A DNA stretch of 64,000 bases from Legionella israelensis (lineage in GTDB: Bacteria; Pseudomonadota; Gammaproteobacteria; Legionellales; Legionellaceae), in the NCBI RefSeq assembly GCF_004571175.1, contig NZ_CP038273.1:2170001-2234000 (forward strand). The letters run 5' to 3'. The position numbers were made by a program, and so were the translations under genes. Numbering within the stretch: position 1 is the stretch's first letter; every line of letters begins with the position of its first letter. This document shows positions 1-11,701 of this stretch, one piece after another. Under the pieces are notes generated by a model. The model saw nothing but the letters and a program-made list of their open reading frames with translations, ran no database searches and had not been told where the DNA came from.

Positions 1-1602
1 ACCCAGGCGGGGCTTGACGTTTTAAAACAAGGCGGTAATGCTTTTGATGCTGCAATTGCTGTGGCCTCTGTCTTGGGTGTTGTGGCACCTTATCATTCTG
101 GTCTCGGCGGTGGGGGATTCTGGCTGTTGCATGATGCGAGGACTCACAAAAATATTTTTATTGACGGAAGAGAAGTAGCGCCTCTTGCAGCTAAAAAAGA
201 TATGTTTTTGGCAAAAGATGGACAAGTGATTAAAGATTTATCTCTTAATGGTGGATTGGCTGCGGCTATTCCTGGCCAACCTGCAGCAATGGCTTATATT
301 GCTTCTCATTATGGGCGCTTTCCATTGTCTCGATCTTTGGCAGCTGCAATTAAACTGGCAGATGATGGATTCATTGTTGATCATCAGTTTTGGTCATTCA
401 GCACCATGAGAGACAGGTTAAAGCAGCTTAGACGCTATCCTGCAACGGGAAAAATATTTTTAAATCATGGCAACCCCTATCAGCCTGGAGAACGATTGAT
501 ACAATCTGATCTGGCAAAAACTTTAAGGACATTTGCTAAAAAGGGTCATGCGGGTTTTTATGAAGGCATTGTTGCAGAAAAACTGGTCAAAGGTATTAAC
601 CAGGAAGGAGGAGTCTGGGCATTAAAAGATCTGAAAAACTACCAGGTTAAAATACGCAAGCCCTTGCAGGGTGTTTATCAAAACATGCGGATTATCACGG
701 CTCCACCACCCTCTGCCGGCGGTGTTTCATTATTGGTTATGCTTAATATTTTGACAAATTACCCCTTGCAGTCTTTTTCGAAGGCACAATGGGTACATCA
801 TTTGGTTGAAGCCATGCGCCTTGCCTATTGGCAGCGCTTTCAATATTTAGGTGATCCTGATTTTGTTAATATTCCACTGGACAGACTTTTATCAGAGAAA
901 AATGCTCAATGGCTGACAACTTTTATTCAACCCGATAAGGCGACGGCAAGTCAGTTATTACCCAATGCTGTTCGAGAAAAAAATATGAGGGGAAATACAA
1001 CACATATCTCAGTGATCGATGCAGAAGGAAATCTTGTTGCTGCAACTTTGACAGTGAATTATATTTTCGGCTCCGGCGTCATTGCTGAAGGAACAGGGGT
1101 TTTGCTGAACGATGAAATGGATGATTTTTCTTCAAAGACTGGAGTAAAAAATGTGTTTGGCCTTGTAGGCAATGCAGCAAATAGTATTGCTCCAGGTAAA
1201 CGACCCGTATCCAGCATGACACCTACATTTCTCGAAATGCCTGGGCGCTTAGCCATCTTTGGTACGCCGGGCGGAAGCAGAATACCCACCATGATGCTTT
1301 TAGGAACATTGCAGTTTCACAAAGATCATGGCGCCATTTCGATGGTTTCAGCAATGCGCTTTCATCATCAATATTTGCCTGACTGGTTACAGTTTGAGCC
1401 TGATACATTTCCCAGCTCTTTGCAAAACGAATTGAAAAACATGGGTTATAAGTTGGTGCCTTTATTTCAATATTATGGTGATATGCAAGCCATTACCTGG
1501 GACAAGAAAAATCATCTGCTTACAGCAGCTTCTGATCCGAGGCATATAGGGCTTGCCGTAGCAGTGACGAGTCGCATGGAAGGATATGGGGTTAATTATT
1601 AA
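1..1602 (+). CDS. ggt: Gamma-glutamyltransferase, 5' end outside window
   Basis: The reading frame is open from base 1, so the gene begins before the window. The first visible residues (AGLDVLKQGGNAFDAAIA) are the conserved N-terminal segment of gamma-glutamyltranspeptidases, enzymes that cleave the gamma-glutamyl bond of glutathione and are normally exported. The Thr-Thr-His motif encoded at 997-1005 marks the expected autoproteolytic site. The first Thr would become the nucleophile at the N-terminus of the small subunit, which runs to the stop at 1600. A Gly-rich segment (SGLGGGGF) lies near the left edge. The signal peptide cannot be seen because it lies upstream. It is convergent with the acyltransferase gene that follows. 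Confidence 0.9.
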   Translation, partial: TQAGLDVLKQGGNAFDAAIAVASVLGVVAPYHSGLGGGGFWLLHDARTHKNIFIDGREVAPLAAKKDMFLAKDGQVIKDLSLNGGLAAAIPGQPAAMAYIASHYGRFPLSRSLAAAIKLADDGFIVDHQFWSFSTMRDRLKQLRRYPATGKIFLNHGNPYQPGERLIQSDLAKTLRTFAKKGHAGFYEGIVAEKLVKGINQEGGVWALKDLKNYQVKIRKPLQGVYQNMRIITAPPPSAGGVSLLVMLNILTNYPLQSFSKAQWVHHLVEAMRLAYWQRFQYLGDPDFVNIPLDRLLSEKNAQWLTTFIQPDKATASQLLPNAVREKNMRGNTTHISVIDAEGNLVAATLTVNYIFGSGVIAEGTGVLLNDEMDDFSSKTGVKNVFGLVGNAANSIAPGKRPVSSMTPTFLEMPGRLAIFGTPGGSRIPTMMLLGTLQFHKDHGAISMVSAMRFHHQYLPDWLQFEPDTFPSSLQNELKNMGYKLVPLFQYYGDMQAITWDKKNHLLTAASDPRHIGLAVAVTSRMEGYGVNY

Positions 1603-1627
1603 CCGGTATTTTCGAGCGCATTCTAAT

Positions 1628-2407
1628 TTATTCTTCAGAGGAATTTTTTTTTTCACCAGCTAAAGTTCGAATTTCTTTATGAACTTTACTGATCAGTTTT
1701 TCTTTATTTTCCATAGAGTATTCTGAGGTATTAATTGGCTTTCCAATATGAATTTCTGCTGTTCGGTTAATGTTAAAACGATAAGTTCGCGCAGGCAGGA
1801 TATCAAAAGCACCACGAATACCTATAGGGATAATGGTTGCTTTTGCCTCTATTGCGGTGATAAAACCGCCTTTTTTGAATTTCGCCACTTTACCGTCTTT
1901 TGAACGTGTACCTTCCGGAGCAATCCACATCACAATACCGCTTTCCATCAGTTTTTTCATGTAAGCCAAATCTTTAATGGCCTGATGGCGGTTTTTTCGA
2001 TCAACAAATGGAAATTCGGCAATTTTCATGGCGCGCCCCAACAGCAGAATATTGGATAATTCCTTTTTAGCCAGCATACGAATGGAGTGGTCTGGAAAAG
2101 TTTTATAACTGATTGGAATATCGTAAAGACTGGAATGATTACACATGATGATCGTAGCCTCACCGGGCTGAGGTTCCACGTTGTGAGGATTAAATACCTT
2201 ACATTTAACACCAATCAGATTTAATAAACGGTTAATCCACTGGTCAATAACCTGATCCACCCAGGCGCGGCTTGGTTTGCCAAAAAGGCTTTTTATTATT
2301 GCGCGCGAGCAAGCGTAGGCTGTATAAAATCCGGAAAGGAAAATAATCCACGCGGTTCGTAATCGACTTATTCTCATGGGCAATATAGAAAAAAAACATG
2401 GTGCCAT
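1628..2407 (-). CDS. plsC: 1-acyl-sn-glycerol-3-phosphate acyltransferase (PlsC/LPLAT family)
   Basis: The product is a membrane-associated acyltransferase that would convert lysophosphatidate to phosphatidate in phospholipid synthesis. It has the family HX4D catalytic motif (His91 and Asp96, in NHSSLYD) and the glycerol-phosphate-binding PEGTR motif at residues 164-168. A hydrophobic N-terminal helix lies at about residues 15-38. The length (259 residues) is normal. A second ATG eleven codons in (at 2377) could be the real start, and neither has a convincing Shine-Dalgarno sequence. It lies 68 bases downstream of mutM on the same strand and may be cotranscribed with it. Confidence 0.82.
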   Translation of the reverse strand: MAPCFFSILPMRISRLRTAWIIFLSGFYTAYACSRAIIKSLFGKPSRAWVDQVIDQWINRLLNLIGVKCKVFNPHNVEPQPGEATIIMCNHSSLYDIPISYKTFPDHSIRMLAKKELSNILLLGRAMKIAEFPFVDRKNRHQAIKDLAYMKKLMESGIVMWIAPEGTRSKDGKVAKFKKGGFITAIEAKATIIPIGIRGAFDILPARTYRFNINRTAEIHIGKPINTSEYSMENKEKLISKVHKEIRTLAGEKKNSSEE

Positions 2408-2475
2408 GATACTGTATGTTGTTTGACTTTTATAGTATCAAGTCTATAAAACTGCGAACCTGGGGCATAAAGAAT

Positions 2476-3291
2476 CTAGGGGATTTGACAGAAAGGACAA
2501 TAGGCTGAATTTCTGCCATTAATTTTAATGCTTGCTATTAAATTATTACACTTAATGCAAGGCTGATTTTTACGCCCATAAACGAGTAAGGATTGAGCAA
2601 AATAACCGGGTTTGCCGGAAATTCCATAGAAATCTTTTAATGTAGTTCCGCCGGCATTGACTGCTTGTCTCAATACCTTTTTGATGCAGGCAACAAGATG
2701 ATGAGAGTCTTGCATCGTTAATTTTTCGGCCGCTATTTGAGGGTGAATGCCCGCCAGGTACAAGCTTTCAGTAGCATATATATTACCTATACCAACGACC
2801 ATTTCATTAGACATCAGTAAGGACTTGATGGCTGTTTTTTTATGACGGCTAACATTATAGAGATACTTCCCATTAAAAGTTTTCGATAAGGGCTCAGGCC
2901 CTAAATTTTTCAGAAAAGGATGTTCGCAGGGATTTTCAGGAATAAAAAGCCAAAAACCAAAGCGTCTTGGGTCACAATATCTTAAAACATGGTCATTGTT
3001 TAAGATTAAATCAATATGATCATGCTTGCCTGCAGCAAGCTTTGAAGTCAAAATCCTGAGATGCCCGGACATTCCGAGATGAATCAGCAGAGTACCTTTG
3101 GAAAGGTGCAAAAGAAGATATTTGCCTCTTCTGCTGACCTCAAGAAGAGACTGATTGATGCATTGTTCAATATCGGCAGATACGGGGTATCTTAACTTTG
3201 GCTGGCGGACAATGATGGCTTTAATGGTTTGATTGACCAGAAAAGGCCTTATGCCTTGTTTGGTGGTTTCGACTTCAGGTAATTCAGGCAT
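2476..3291 (-). CDS. mutM: Formamidopyrimidine-DNA glycosylase (Fpg/MutM)
   Basis: This base-excision repair enzyme removes 8-oxoguanine and ring-opened purines and nicks the abasic site. The N-terminus MPELPEVET holds the catalytic Pro2 and Glu3, Lys57 is in place (RRGKYLL), and the C-terminal zinc finger has Cys245, Cys248, Cys265 and Cys268. Full length (271 residues). The start codon lies two bases after the stop of a small membrane-protein gene, so the two are almost certainly cotranscribed. Confidence 0.96.
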   Translation of the reverse strand: MPELPEVETTKQGIRPFLVNQTIKAIIVRQPKLRYPVSADIEQCINQSLLEVSRRGKYLLLHLSKGTLLIHLGMSGHLRILTSKLAAGKHDHIDLILNNDHVLRYCDPRRFGFWLFIPENPCEHPFLKNLGPEPLSKTFNGKYLYNVSRHKKTAIKSLLMSNEMVVGIGNIYATESLYLAGIHPQIAAEKLTMQDSHHLVACIKKVLRQAVNAGGTTLKDFYGISGKPGYFAQSLLVYGRKNQPCIKCNNLIASIKINGRNSAYCPFCQIP

Positions 3292-3293
3292 GG

Positions 3294-3527
3294 CTATTTA
3301 TGTTTATCATGCTCTATGATTCGTCCTTTGGATTGTTTTTTTGTACTGGCTGGAGGGAAAAAAAAATTTTTTATCCAGAATATAAGCCAAAGCACTGCAC
3401 CAATAATAATTCCCCATATGACCACATATGAAAGCATAATAAGCACTGCAATGATTAAAGCAATGCTGATCCCTAGTACTAAAAAAGGAACGATTTGATC
3501 GACAATTTTTTGCAATTGATTTTTCAT
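3294..3527 (-). CDS. Small two-helix membrane protein, unknown function
   Basis: This 77-residue protein has one long hydrophobic stretch at about residues 12-55, probably two transmembrane helices, then a basic tail ending in HDKHK. I recognise no family. It is placed two bases before mutM on the same strand, an arrangement that argues for a real translated gene, and a weak Shine-Dalgarno (GGAAGAAG) precedes the ATG. No functional claim is possible beyond membrane location. Confidence 0.6.
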   Translation of the reverse strand: MKNQLQKIVDQIVPFLVLGISIALIIAVLIMLSYVVIWGIIIGAVLWLIFWIKNFFFPPASTKKQSKGRIIEHDKHK

Positions 3528-3783
3528 ACTTCTTCCAAAGCAACAGGTTTATTATAATTATCGTTGACTAGGCTTAAGGATGCAATCTGAATGTGCCATA
3601 GAAGTTCATCTTTTGATAACTACAAAAGATAAGTACACAGAATCTAGCGATTAATAAATAGTCAAGTTATTTTTTTAACTTCGCAAGATATCGGTTTTAT
3701 TTGCTTTTATGGTGGCAGGAATCGCAGAGCCTAGTAAAAAATGTGTTATCATAACAATTATATCATTTGAAAATGAGGTATTT

Positions 3784-4971
3784 ATGGTTTTTGGATTATT
3801 AAACTTGACATTTTGGGGATATGTGATTGCTACAATAGTGTTGACACAAATTACTATTGCTGCTGTAACCATTTATCTGCATCGTCATCAAACACACAGA
3901 GCATTGGATTTACATCCTGTTGTCAGTCATTTTTTTCGTTTTTGGCTGTGGCTTACCACGGGTATGATAACAGCGGAATGGGTGGCTATTCATCGCAAAC
4001 ACCATGCCACGACTGATGTGGAAGGTGACCCCCACAGTCCAAAGGTCATGGGTATTAAAAAGGTATTTTGGCAGGGGGCGGAATTATATCGTGAGGCCAG
4101 CAAAGATAAAGCAATGATCGCTAAATATTCTCACGGAACGCCCAATGACCGGATCGAAAAGCATTTGTATCAACGCCATTCCTCTAAAGGCATTTTAATC
4201 ATGCTTTTACTGGACTTGTTATTGTTTGGTGTGCCAGGCATTAGCATTTGGGCTATTCAAATGCTATGGATACCTCTGCATGCGGCGGGCGTTGTCAATG
4301 GTATTGGACATTATTGGGGATATCGTAATTTTGAATGTCCTGACGCTGCCACCAATATTTTCCCCTGGGGTTTTTGGATAGGTGGTGAAGAATTGCATAA
4401 TAATCATCATACTTTTGCCTCTTCTGCAAAATTTTCAATCAAGTGGTGGGAGTTTGATCTGGGCTGGTTCTACATTCGCTGCTTGTCATTTTTGCGGCTT
4501 GCCAAGGTGAGAAAATTACCGCCTAAGCTTGCTATAGATGCTGGTAAATTCCATGTCGATTTGGAGACGGTAAAGGCGGTAATTTCCAATCGATTTCACG
4601 TGATGTCACATTATTACCGGAACGTCGTGCGACCTATTTTGAAACATGAAAAACAAAATCTTGCCCCCAATCATTCAGATAAAAAACTGTTTCAGCGGGC
4701 AGGGCGATTGTTTAAACGTCCGGATGCCTTGTTATCTCCCTCGGCAAAATCTCATCTTGAAACGCTGTTAAAAAGTCGCGAGCAGTTAAAACTGGTGTAT
4801 CATTTCAAACAGTCTTTGCAAAACATCTGGTTAAAAACGGCTTCTTCCCAGAAAGAACTGGTGGATTCCTTGCAGCATTGGTGCCGACAGGCAGAAGAGT
4901 CCGGTTTGGAGGTATTAAGTCAATTTGCCCAGCAATTGAAGAGCTATGTGCCAAGAAGCATTAAGATATAA
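3784..4971 (+). CDS. Acyl-CoA/fatty-acid delta-9-type desaturase
   Basis: This is a membrane di-iron desaturase that introduces a double bond into acyl chains. The three histidine boxes of the family are present: HRHQTH at residues 33-38, HRKHH at 70-74 and HNNHH at 205-209. I chose the ATG at 3784 because GAGG at 3775-3778 precedes it at good spacing and the protein then begins directly with the first hydrophobic helix; an ATG at 3709 is in frame but would add an unlikely leader. The tail after about residue 250 is longer than in typical stearoyl-CoA desaturases and looks helical and soluble. It is monocistronic and convergent with rimO. Confidence 0.88.
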   Translation: MVFGLLNLTFWGYVIATIVLTQITIAAVTIYLHRHQTHRALDLHPVVSHFFRFWLWLTTGMITAEWVAIHRKHHATTDVEGDPHSPKVMGIKKVFWQGAELYREASKDKAMIAKYSHGTPNDRIEKHLYQRHSSKGILIMLLLDLLLFGVPGISIWAIQMLWIPLHAAGVVNGIGHYWGYRNFECPDAATNIFPWGFWIGGEELHNNHHTFASSAKFSIKWWEFDLGWFYIRCLSFLRLAKVRKLPPKLAIDAGKFHVDLETVKAVISNRFHVMSHYYRNVVRPILKHEKQNLAPNHSDKKLFQRAGRLFKRPDALLSPSAKSHLETLLKSREQLKLVYHFKQSLQNIWLKTASSQKELVDSLQHWCRQAEESGLEVLSQFAQQLKSYVPRSIKI

Positions 4972-4994
4972 GCTCAAGGCAATCCTGCTACAGA

Positions 4995-5019
4995 GACACT
5001 GCGGCTTGGCCGCGGTGTC
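4995..5019. terminator. Stem-loop between convergent genes
   Basis: An 11-bp stem (GACACTGCGGC pairing with GCCGCGGTGTC, one T-G wobble) with a three-base loop lies between the convergent desaturase and rimO genes. It is followed by only a weak T tract, so it may act as a bidirectional terminator or processing hairpin. Confidence 0.4.
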
Positions 5020-5133
5020 ATCAATTTTATAGTAACAACTCAAAAGGGCTGTTAAATCTGGCGAATGGTTGAATTTAAGCTCAGGATGAGCCGAATACTG
5101 CCTTACTAATGAGTGAGGCTGAGCAGTTAGCCA

Positions 5134-6441
5134 TTATATAAATTCCCCAAATAAATCGTAATCATCGCTGTCAACGATGGTTACGTTGACCAGGGAACCT
5201 ACCTGTATATCTTCCCTTGCCGGCAAATAGACTAAGCCATCAATTTCCGGAGCATCGGCTTTACTGCGTGCAATGATTTCTTCTTTAAGCACTTTATCGA
5301 CAATAACGGTTTGCTGAGTGCCAATTTTTGCTTGTAGTTTCTGCCGGCTGATGTCTGCTTGCAATTCCATAAAACGCTGATAACGTTCTTCCTTAATTTC
5401 AGTCGGTACTGGATTGGGCAAATCGTTGGCTTTAGCGCCATTTACAGGCGAATATTGGAAACAACCTACTCTGTCCAACTGTGCTGTTTGCAAAAATTCC
5501 AGTAATTCCTCAAATTCTTTTTCTGTTTCTCCTGGGAATCCCACAATAAAGGTCGAGCGTAAGCTGATATCCGGGCAGATATCACGCCATAATTTGATGC
5601 GGGAAAGGGTGTTTTCACTGTTAGCGGGCCGCTTCATGGCTTTCAGTATTCGCTGATTGGCATGCTGCAAAGGAATATCAAGATAGGGTAGAATTAAGCC
5701 TTTTTGCATTAAAGGGATAATATCATCAACATGAGGGTAAGGATAAACATAGTGAAGTCGTACCCATAGACCTAATTCACCCAGGGCTTCACATAGATCA
5801 TAGAAGCGAGTTTGTATGGCTTTGTTGTGCCATTCCGTTTGCTGATAACGGGTATCGATACCATAGGCGCTGGTATCTTGTGATATGACCAAAAGTTCCT
5901 TAACACCAGCATTTTTTAAGCGTTTTGCTTCAGTTAACACCTGGGTGATGGGGTAACTTTGTAATTTCCCTCGCATGGTCGGGATGATGCAGAATGTGCA
6001 TTTTTGATTACATCCTTCGGAAATTTTTAAATAGGCATAATGGCGTGGTGTCAGCTTTATTCCCTGAGGCGGTATCAGTTGAGTAAAGGGATCGGCAGGG
6101 GGAGGCAGGTGTTGATGAACGGCCTGAACCACTTCTTCATAGGCGTGAGCGCCACTGATGTGAAGCACATCGGGGCAAGCCTCACGAATGATATCGGCTT
6201 TAGCTCCCAGACAGCCTGTAACAATAACACGTCCATTTTCGGCCATGGCTTCCTGAATGGTTTCCAAAGATTCCGTCACCGCGGCGTCGATAAAACCACA
6301 GGTATTCACTACCACGACACCGGCATCTTTATAAGTGGAGACCAAATCATATCCCTGGGCTTTAAGTTGAGTAATGATTCGTTCCGAATCCACAAGAGCC
6401 TTAGGGCAGCCGAGGCTAACAAAACCAACCTTATGCGTCAT
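5134..6441 (-). CDS. rimO: Ribosomal protein S12 methylthiotransferase RimO
   Basis: This is a radical-SAM enzyme that methylthiolates an aspartate of ribosomal protein S12. The N-terminal UPF0004 domain has its three cluster cysteines at residues 12, 48 and 77. The radical-SAM CxxxCxxC motif is at 144, 148 and 151 ([10 protein letters not shown]), and a TRAM domain fills about residues 370-435. The opening [15 protein letters not shown] distinguishes RimO from the related MiaB. The length of 435 residues is normal. It stands alone between dsbD (same strand, 122 bases upstream) and the convergent desaturase. Confidence 0.95.
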   Translation of the reverse strand: MTHKVGFVSLGCPKALVDSERIITQLKAQGYDLVSTYKDAGVVVVNTCGFIDAAVTESLETIQEAMAENGRVIVTGCLGAKADIIREACPDVLHISGAHAYEEVVQAVHQHLPPPADPFTQLIPPQGIKLTPRHYAYLKISEGCNQKCTFCIIPTMRGKLQSYPITQVLTEAKRLKNAGVKELLVISQDTSAYGIDTRYQQTEWHNKAIQTRFYDLCEALGELGLWVRLHYVYPYPHVDDIIPLMQKGLILPYLDIPLQHANQRILKAMKRPANSENTLSRIKLWRDICPDISLRSTFIVGFPGETEKEFEELLEFLQTAQLDRVGCFQYSPVNGAKANDLPNPVPTEIKEERYQRFMELQADISRQKLQAKIGTQQTVIVDKVLKEEIIARSKADAPEIDGLVYLPAREDIQVGSLVNVTIVDSDDYDLFGEFI

Positions 6442-6562
6442 AATCTTTAATTGTAAAAAAAATGGTCGGAGTATAACGCTATTGATAGGATGTTGTCTAT
6501 CGTCTTAGGGAATTCCAGCCGTTCGCCAAAACAATTCGGCAGAGACATACTGCTTGATAATT

Positions 6563-8353
6563 TTAAGATTCTTTTGCCGTTAATTGATGATAGGCTTTAA
6601 TTTTCTTAAGAAAGGATTCTGCCTCTATCTCACCCACCGTTCTCAATGGTTTGATTTCATTTCCCTCTTTGTCAAAAAACAGAAACGTAGGTGGTGCAAC
6701 GACATTATAATGTTCCAATAAAGCTTTTTCTTCCCTGTTGTTTGCTGTCACGTCTGCTTTAAGAATAACGAAATTCTTAAGCGCTTTTATCACTGAAGGA
6801 TCTTTAAATGTCGTCGCCTCCATAACCTTGCATGAATTGCACCAATCGGCATAAAAATCCACCAATACGGGTTTTCCCTGAGCCTGTTCAATGGCTTGCT
6901 TGGTTTCTGCTATGGTTGTGACCGGTTTTTTGATATTGGCTTCTGCTGGAACCAGAAATCCTTGAGTCATTACAGGTTGCAAGGGTTGAACAGGATTATG
7001 GCTTCCCATGCTGGCACCAATCAAGATTAACAATCCATAGACGAATAAAATGACTCCGATTCCCTGGCTAAATTTGTTGGAAGCTTGCGTGGTTAAAGCG
7101 CCACTGTAAATGCCGGCAAAGATTAATAAAGCAGCCCATAAAATCATAACAACAAAGGCAGGAAGAAGGCGTTGAATAAGGTAAATAGCCATGGCCAATA
7201 ATAAAAAACCAAAAAAAGACTTGACAGCGTTCATCCAAGGACCTGCTTTAGGTAATAATTTGCCGGCCGAAGTGCCGAGAAGCAATAAAGGTGTTCCCAT
7301 CCCTAAACCAAGAAAAAACAAGGCCAGACTACCTAATATTAAATTACCACTATGGGCAATATAACTTAATGCACCAATCAATGGCGCAGTGACGCAAGGC
7401 GAGAGGATAAGCGTTGACAGGCAGCCCATGACAGCTGCTCCCAAATAATGACCGCTGGTTTGATTACGGCTGACACTGGCCAGCTTGGCTTGCCACGAGG
7501 CAGGTAAGCGAAGCTCATAAAAGCCGAACATTGAAAGAGAGAGTAAAATGAAAAGAAGACTGAAAGCGGTAATAGACCATGCAGATTGCATAATAACCTG
7601 TAGATTACTCCCCAATAAAGCCACCACTGCTCCAACGATGGCATAAGTAACGGCCATGCTTAATACATAGCTTAGGGAAAGAAAAAAAGCCTTGCCTGTC
7701 GTCATATTTTCCCCATGCCCCACAATGATGCCTGATAAGACGGGCACCATGGGTAATACACAGGGCGTAAAGGCAAGAAGGAGACCAAAGCCAAAAAAAC
7801 TAAGAATGATAAATGGCCAATTATGAGCGAATACAGCTTCTTCCTTGCTGATTGCTTCTCGGGTTTGCTGCTCTGCTATAATGGTTTTGTCTGCGGCAGG
7901 AAGAGGTTCCAGACTGGCCGAAACCAACTCCTTGTTCTCATTAATGGTTAACTTGATCTGTCTTTTCTCAGGAGGGTAACAAAAACCATCCTCAGCACAA
8001 CCTTGATAATGAAGGCTGACCACAGCTTCCCCCGGTTGAGTACCCAGAACGGCAACGGGCAAGCTCAGTTCATTACGATAAATGGAGAATGTTTTACCTT
8101 GGCGGTCTGTTTTTTTCTCTGCTTTGGGAAATTGAATAATGTTCAGTTGAGCATTATTGTCCAACGGTTCCGTCAGTTTAATGCGATTTGCATAGAGAAA
8201 ATATCCTGGCTTAATCTGCCAGTTAACGAGAAAAGTATTAGGATCAACCGTTTTTGTTTCGACTTGAAAAACTTCTGCGGCAGGGGCCGGCGTATTGCTG
8301 TATACTGTGAGAGAAACACAACAACATACAGCTAACCATAACCATCGTAGCAT
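6563..8353 (-). CDS. dsbD: Thiol:disulfide interchange protein DsbD
   Basis: DsbD carries electrons from cytoplasmic thioredoxin across the inner membrane to periplasmic disulfide isomerases and cytochrome maturation proteins. All three domains are visible: a signal peptide (about 1-20), an N-terminal immunoglobulin-like domain with Cys119 and Cys125, an eight-helix membrane domain (about 178-450) with Cys198 and Cys320 in FTPC and LSPC contexts, and a C-terminal thioredoxin domain with the WCNSC pair Cys505/Cys508. All six redox cysteines are present. Length 596 residues. It is divergent from groES, with about 90 bases to the groE promoter. Confidence 0.95.
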   Translation of the reverse strand: MLRWLWLAVCCCVSLTVYSNTPAPAAEVFQVETKTVDPNTFLVNWQIKPGYFLYANRIKLTEPLDNNAQLNIIQFPKAEKKTDRQGKTFSIYRNELSLPVAVLGTQPGEAVVSLHYQGCAEDGFCYPPEKRQIKLTINENKELVSASLEPLPAADKTIIAEQQTREAISKEEAVFAHNWPFIILSFFGFGLLLAFTPCVLPMVPVLSGIIVGHGENMTTGKAFFLSLSYVLSMAVTYAIVGAVVALLGSNLQVIMQSAWSITAFSLLFILLSLSMFGFYELRLPASWQAKLASVSRNQTSGHYLGAAVMGCLSTLILSPCVTAPLIGALSYIAHSGNLILGSLALFFLGLGMGTPLLLLGTSAGKLLPKAGPWMNAVKSFFGFLLLAMAIYLIQRLLPAFVVMILWAALLIFAGIYSGALTTQASNKFSQGIGVILFVYGLLILIGASMGSHNPVQPLQPVMTQGFLVPAEANIKKPVTTIAETKQAIEQAQGKPVLVDFYADWCNSCKVMEATTFKDPSVIKALKNFVILKADVTANNREEKALLEHYNVVAPPTFLFFDKEGNEIKPLRTVGEIEAESFLKKIKAYHQLTAKES

Positions 8354-8443
8354 ACTTCAACCTTTATACTCAGATACTTCATCCTATTGTAAAACATTTT
8401 ATGGGCTGGATGAAAAAAAACCAAAAATATTTTCATTCTCCCC

Positions 8444-8471
8444 CTTGAAAGTCGATGAGTTATCCCCATAT
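8444..8471 (+). promoter_or_regulatory. Sigma-32 heat-shock promoter of groESL
   Basis: The -35 element CTTGAAA (8444-8450) and -10 element CCCCATAT (8464-8471) are separated by 13 bases, matching the RpoH consensus at every defined position. The site lies about 100 bases ahead of groES. I see no CIRCE-type inverted repeat, so heat induction here is probably through sigma-32. Confidence 0.88.
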
Positions 8472-8572
8472 GGCAGTCATCAGTAAAATACATCATGTTT
8501 TGATGGGTTTTACTATAGAGTCAGAGGTTACTCTGAAATTTAAAGGTGATTAACCAAATCAGGAGATAAAGT

Positions 8573-10538
<1,966 letters not shown>

Positions 10539-10564
10539 TCATCCTCCATTTCTTTCATCCATTT

Positions 10565-10592
10565 AAAAACCCGCCATTAGGCGGGTTTTTTT
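10565..10592 (+). terminator. Rho-independent terminator of groESL
   Basis: The stem CCCGCC (10570-10575) pairs with GGCGGG (10580-10585) around an ATTA loop. It is flanked by an A run and followed by seven T residues, 27 bases after the groEL stop. Confidence 0.92.
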
Positions 10593-10690
10593 AATATGTC
10601 GAACACTCATCTGGACTTAGCTATTGATACCACGGTCGATGCGGCGGTAATTCGAGCTTGTATTTTTCCAAAGTTATTTTTTATAACCCG

Positions 10691-10771
10691 CATCCCCGCT
10701 ACTTGATAGCGGGGTCCAAATAGAGCTTCGCGTGGATACTGAGCTAATTCATGGGGTTAGAGGTTTTTAAT
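10691..10771 (-). repeat. Dispersed hairpin repeat, copy A
   Basis: The core on the minus strand is CCCCGCTATCAAGTAGCGGG plus a final G: an 8-bp stem (10694-10701 with 10707-10714) around a 5-base loop. It is preceded, in the minus orientation, by an arm reading CTCTAACCCCATGAA and GAAGCTCTATTTGGA. Similar sequences occur at about 19211-19312 and 56110-56194. This copy lies between groEL and the Kdo hydroxylase gene, opposite in orientation to the other two. Confidence 0.75.
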
Positions 10772-10813
10772 CTATTACTTTTTTACTAAAAATGGTTAAA
10801 GTTGAGACTTGCG

Positions 10814-11701
10814 CTATTTTAGTTTAGATGCTTTGATTTTTTCCCAGTGTCTCAAGGGGGACTGTTCTGGATCAACCATTGCTTCTACAGGCAGATAGAA
10901 GGTTTGTTCCAAGACATACTGACCACTCAAGGCAGCATGTGAGACATGATCCGTAAAAACAATCCAGCTGCTGTCCGGTGGAAATTCAACACGGTTTTTT
11001 GGAACCGTTTGCTGATATTCGTCATCTTTTTTCATGAGATCATGCATATTTATCATATAGTGATCATAAGCAGAGCGAGGTTTTTTCGTGGCTTTAATAA
11101 GATAAAGAAATTTTGAGCGTAAAGGACTGAATGCTGGTATCTGGTTTGAAAAGCGTGAAAGCACGTTACTGAACGGTTCACCAAGATTCCATACACGTGA
11201 CTCTCCAACTGGATTTATATTAGAAAAGACACGCAAAATTCGATGGCCGTATACAGGTGTGCCGGGAAAAGAATCTACATGCAGGCGAGTGTCATCTTTA
11301 CGTTTGGAAAGATGACGATTTTTTATTTCAGCCGGACGATAACTTGTTCTGCCCCAAACTAAGGCATTCTTATAATGAGGGCATACTTGATTAACCAGTT
11401 CTTTAGCAAATTCTGCAAAGCGCTGCATGAATTGTTGCAGAGCTTCCTTTGAATTTGCCACATCAGGCAGGGCATTAAAAGCCCCCAGTTTTTTTCTGGA
11501 ATAATCAAAGCTAATGTTTTTATGTGAGCCGTCAAGTAATTTGTCTGATAATAATTGTGCATCATCTTTCTGACGGGTAAAAGGATAATTGGGCAGGTAA
11601 ATGACTTTACCGCTTTCCAGTGAAGAGATCGCTTGTTTTGTCTCCTCCGTATTTAATTCATTTAAATGGCTGATCTTTAGCGTATACAATCTTTCATTCA
11701 T
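10814..11701 (-). CDS. Kdo hydroxylase family protein (KdoO-like, Fe(II)/2-oxoglutarate dioxygenase)
   Basis: The 295-residue protein matches the Kdo-3-hydroxylase family, which hydroxylates the 3-deoxy-D-manno-octulosonic acid of the lipopolysaccharide inner core. The iron-binding HxD is visible as His141-Val-Asp143 (RLHVDSFPGTP), and a distal His in FTDHVSHAA (residue 252 or 255) would complete the facial triad. No signal peptide or membrane helix is present, consistent with a cytoplasmic or peripheral enzyme. It is a single gene with no LPS genes next to it. The family assignment rests on recall of the motif and length. Confidence 0.72.
   Translation of the reverse strand: MNERLYTLKISHLNELNTEETKQAISSLESGKVIYLPNYPFTRQKDDAQLLSDKLLDGSHKNISFDYSRKKLGAFNALPDVANSKEALQQFMQRFAEFAKELVNQVCPHYKNALVWGRTSYRPAEIKNRHLSKRKDDTRLHVDSFPGTPVYGHRILRVFSNINPVGESRVWNLGEPFSNVLSRFSNQIPAFSPLRSKFLYLIKATKKPRSAYDHYMINMHDLMKKDDEYQQTVPKNRVEFPPDSSWIVFTDHVSHAALSGQYVLEQTFYLPVEAMVDPEQSPLRHWEKIKASKLK

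Noticed and set aside
8354..8572. CIRCE/HrcA operator ahead of groES
   Set aside because: The TTAGCACTC-N9-GAGTGCTAA inverted repeat is absent; the sigma-32 promoter explains heat control.
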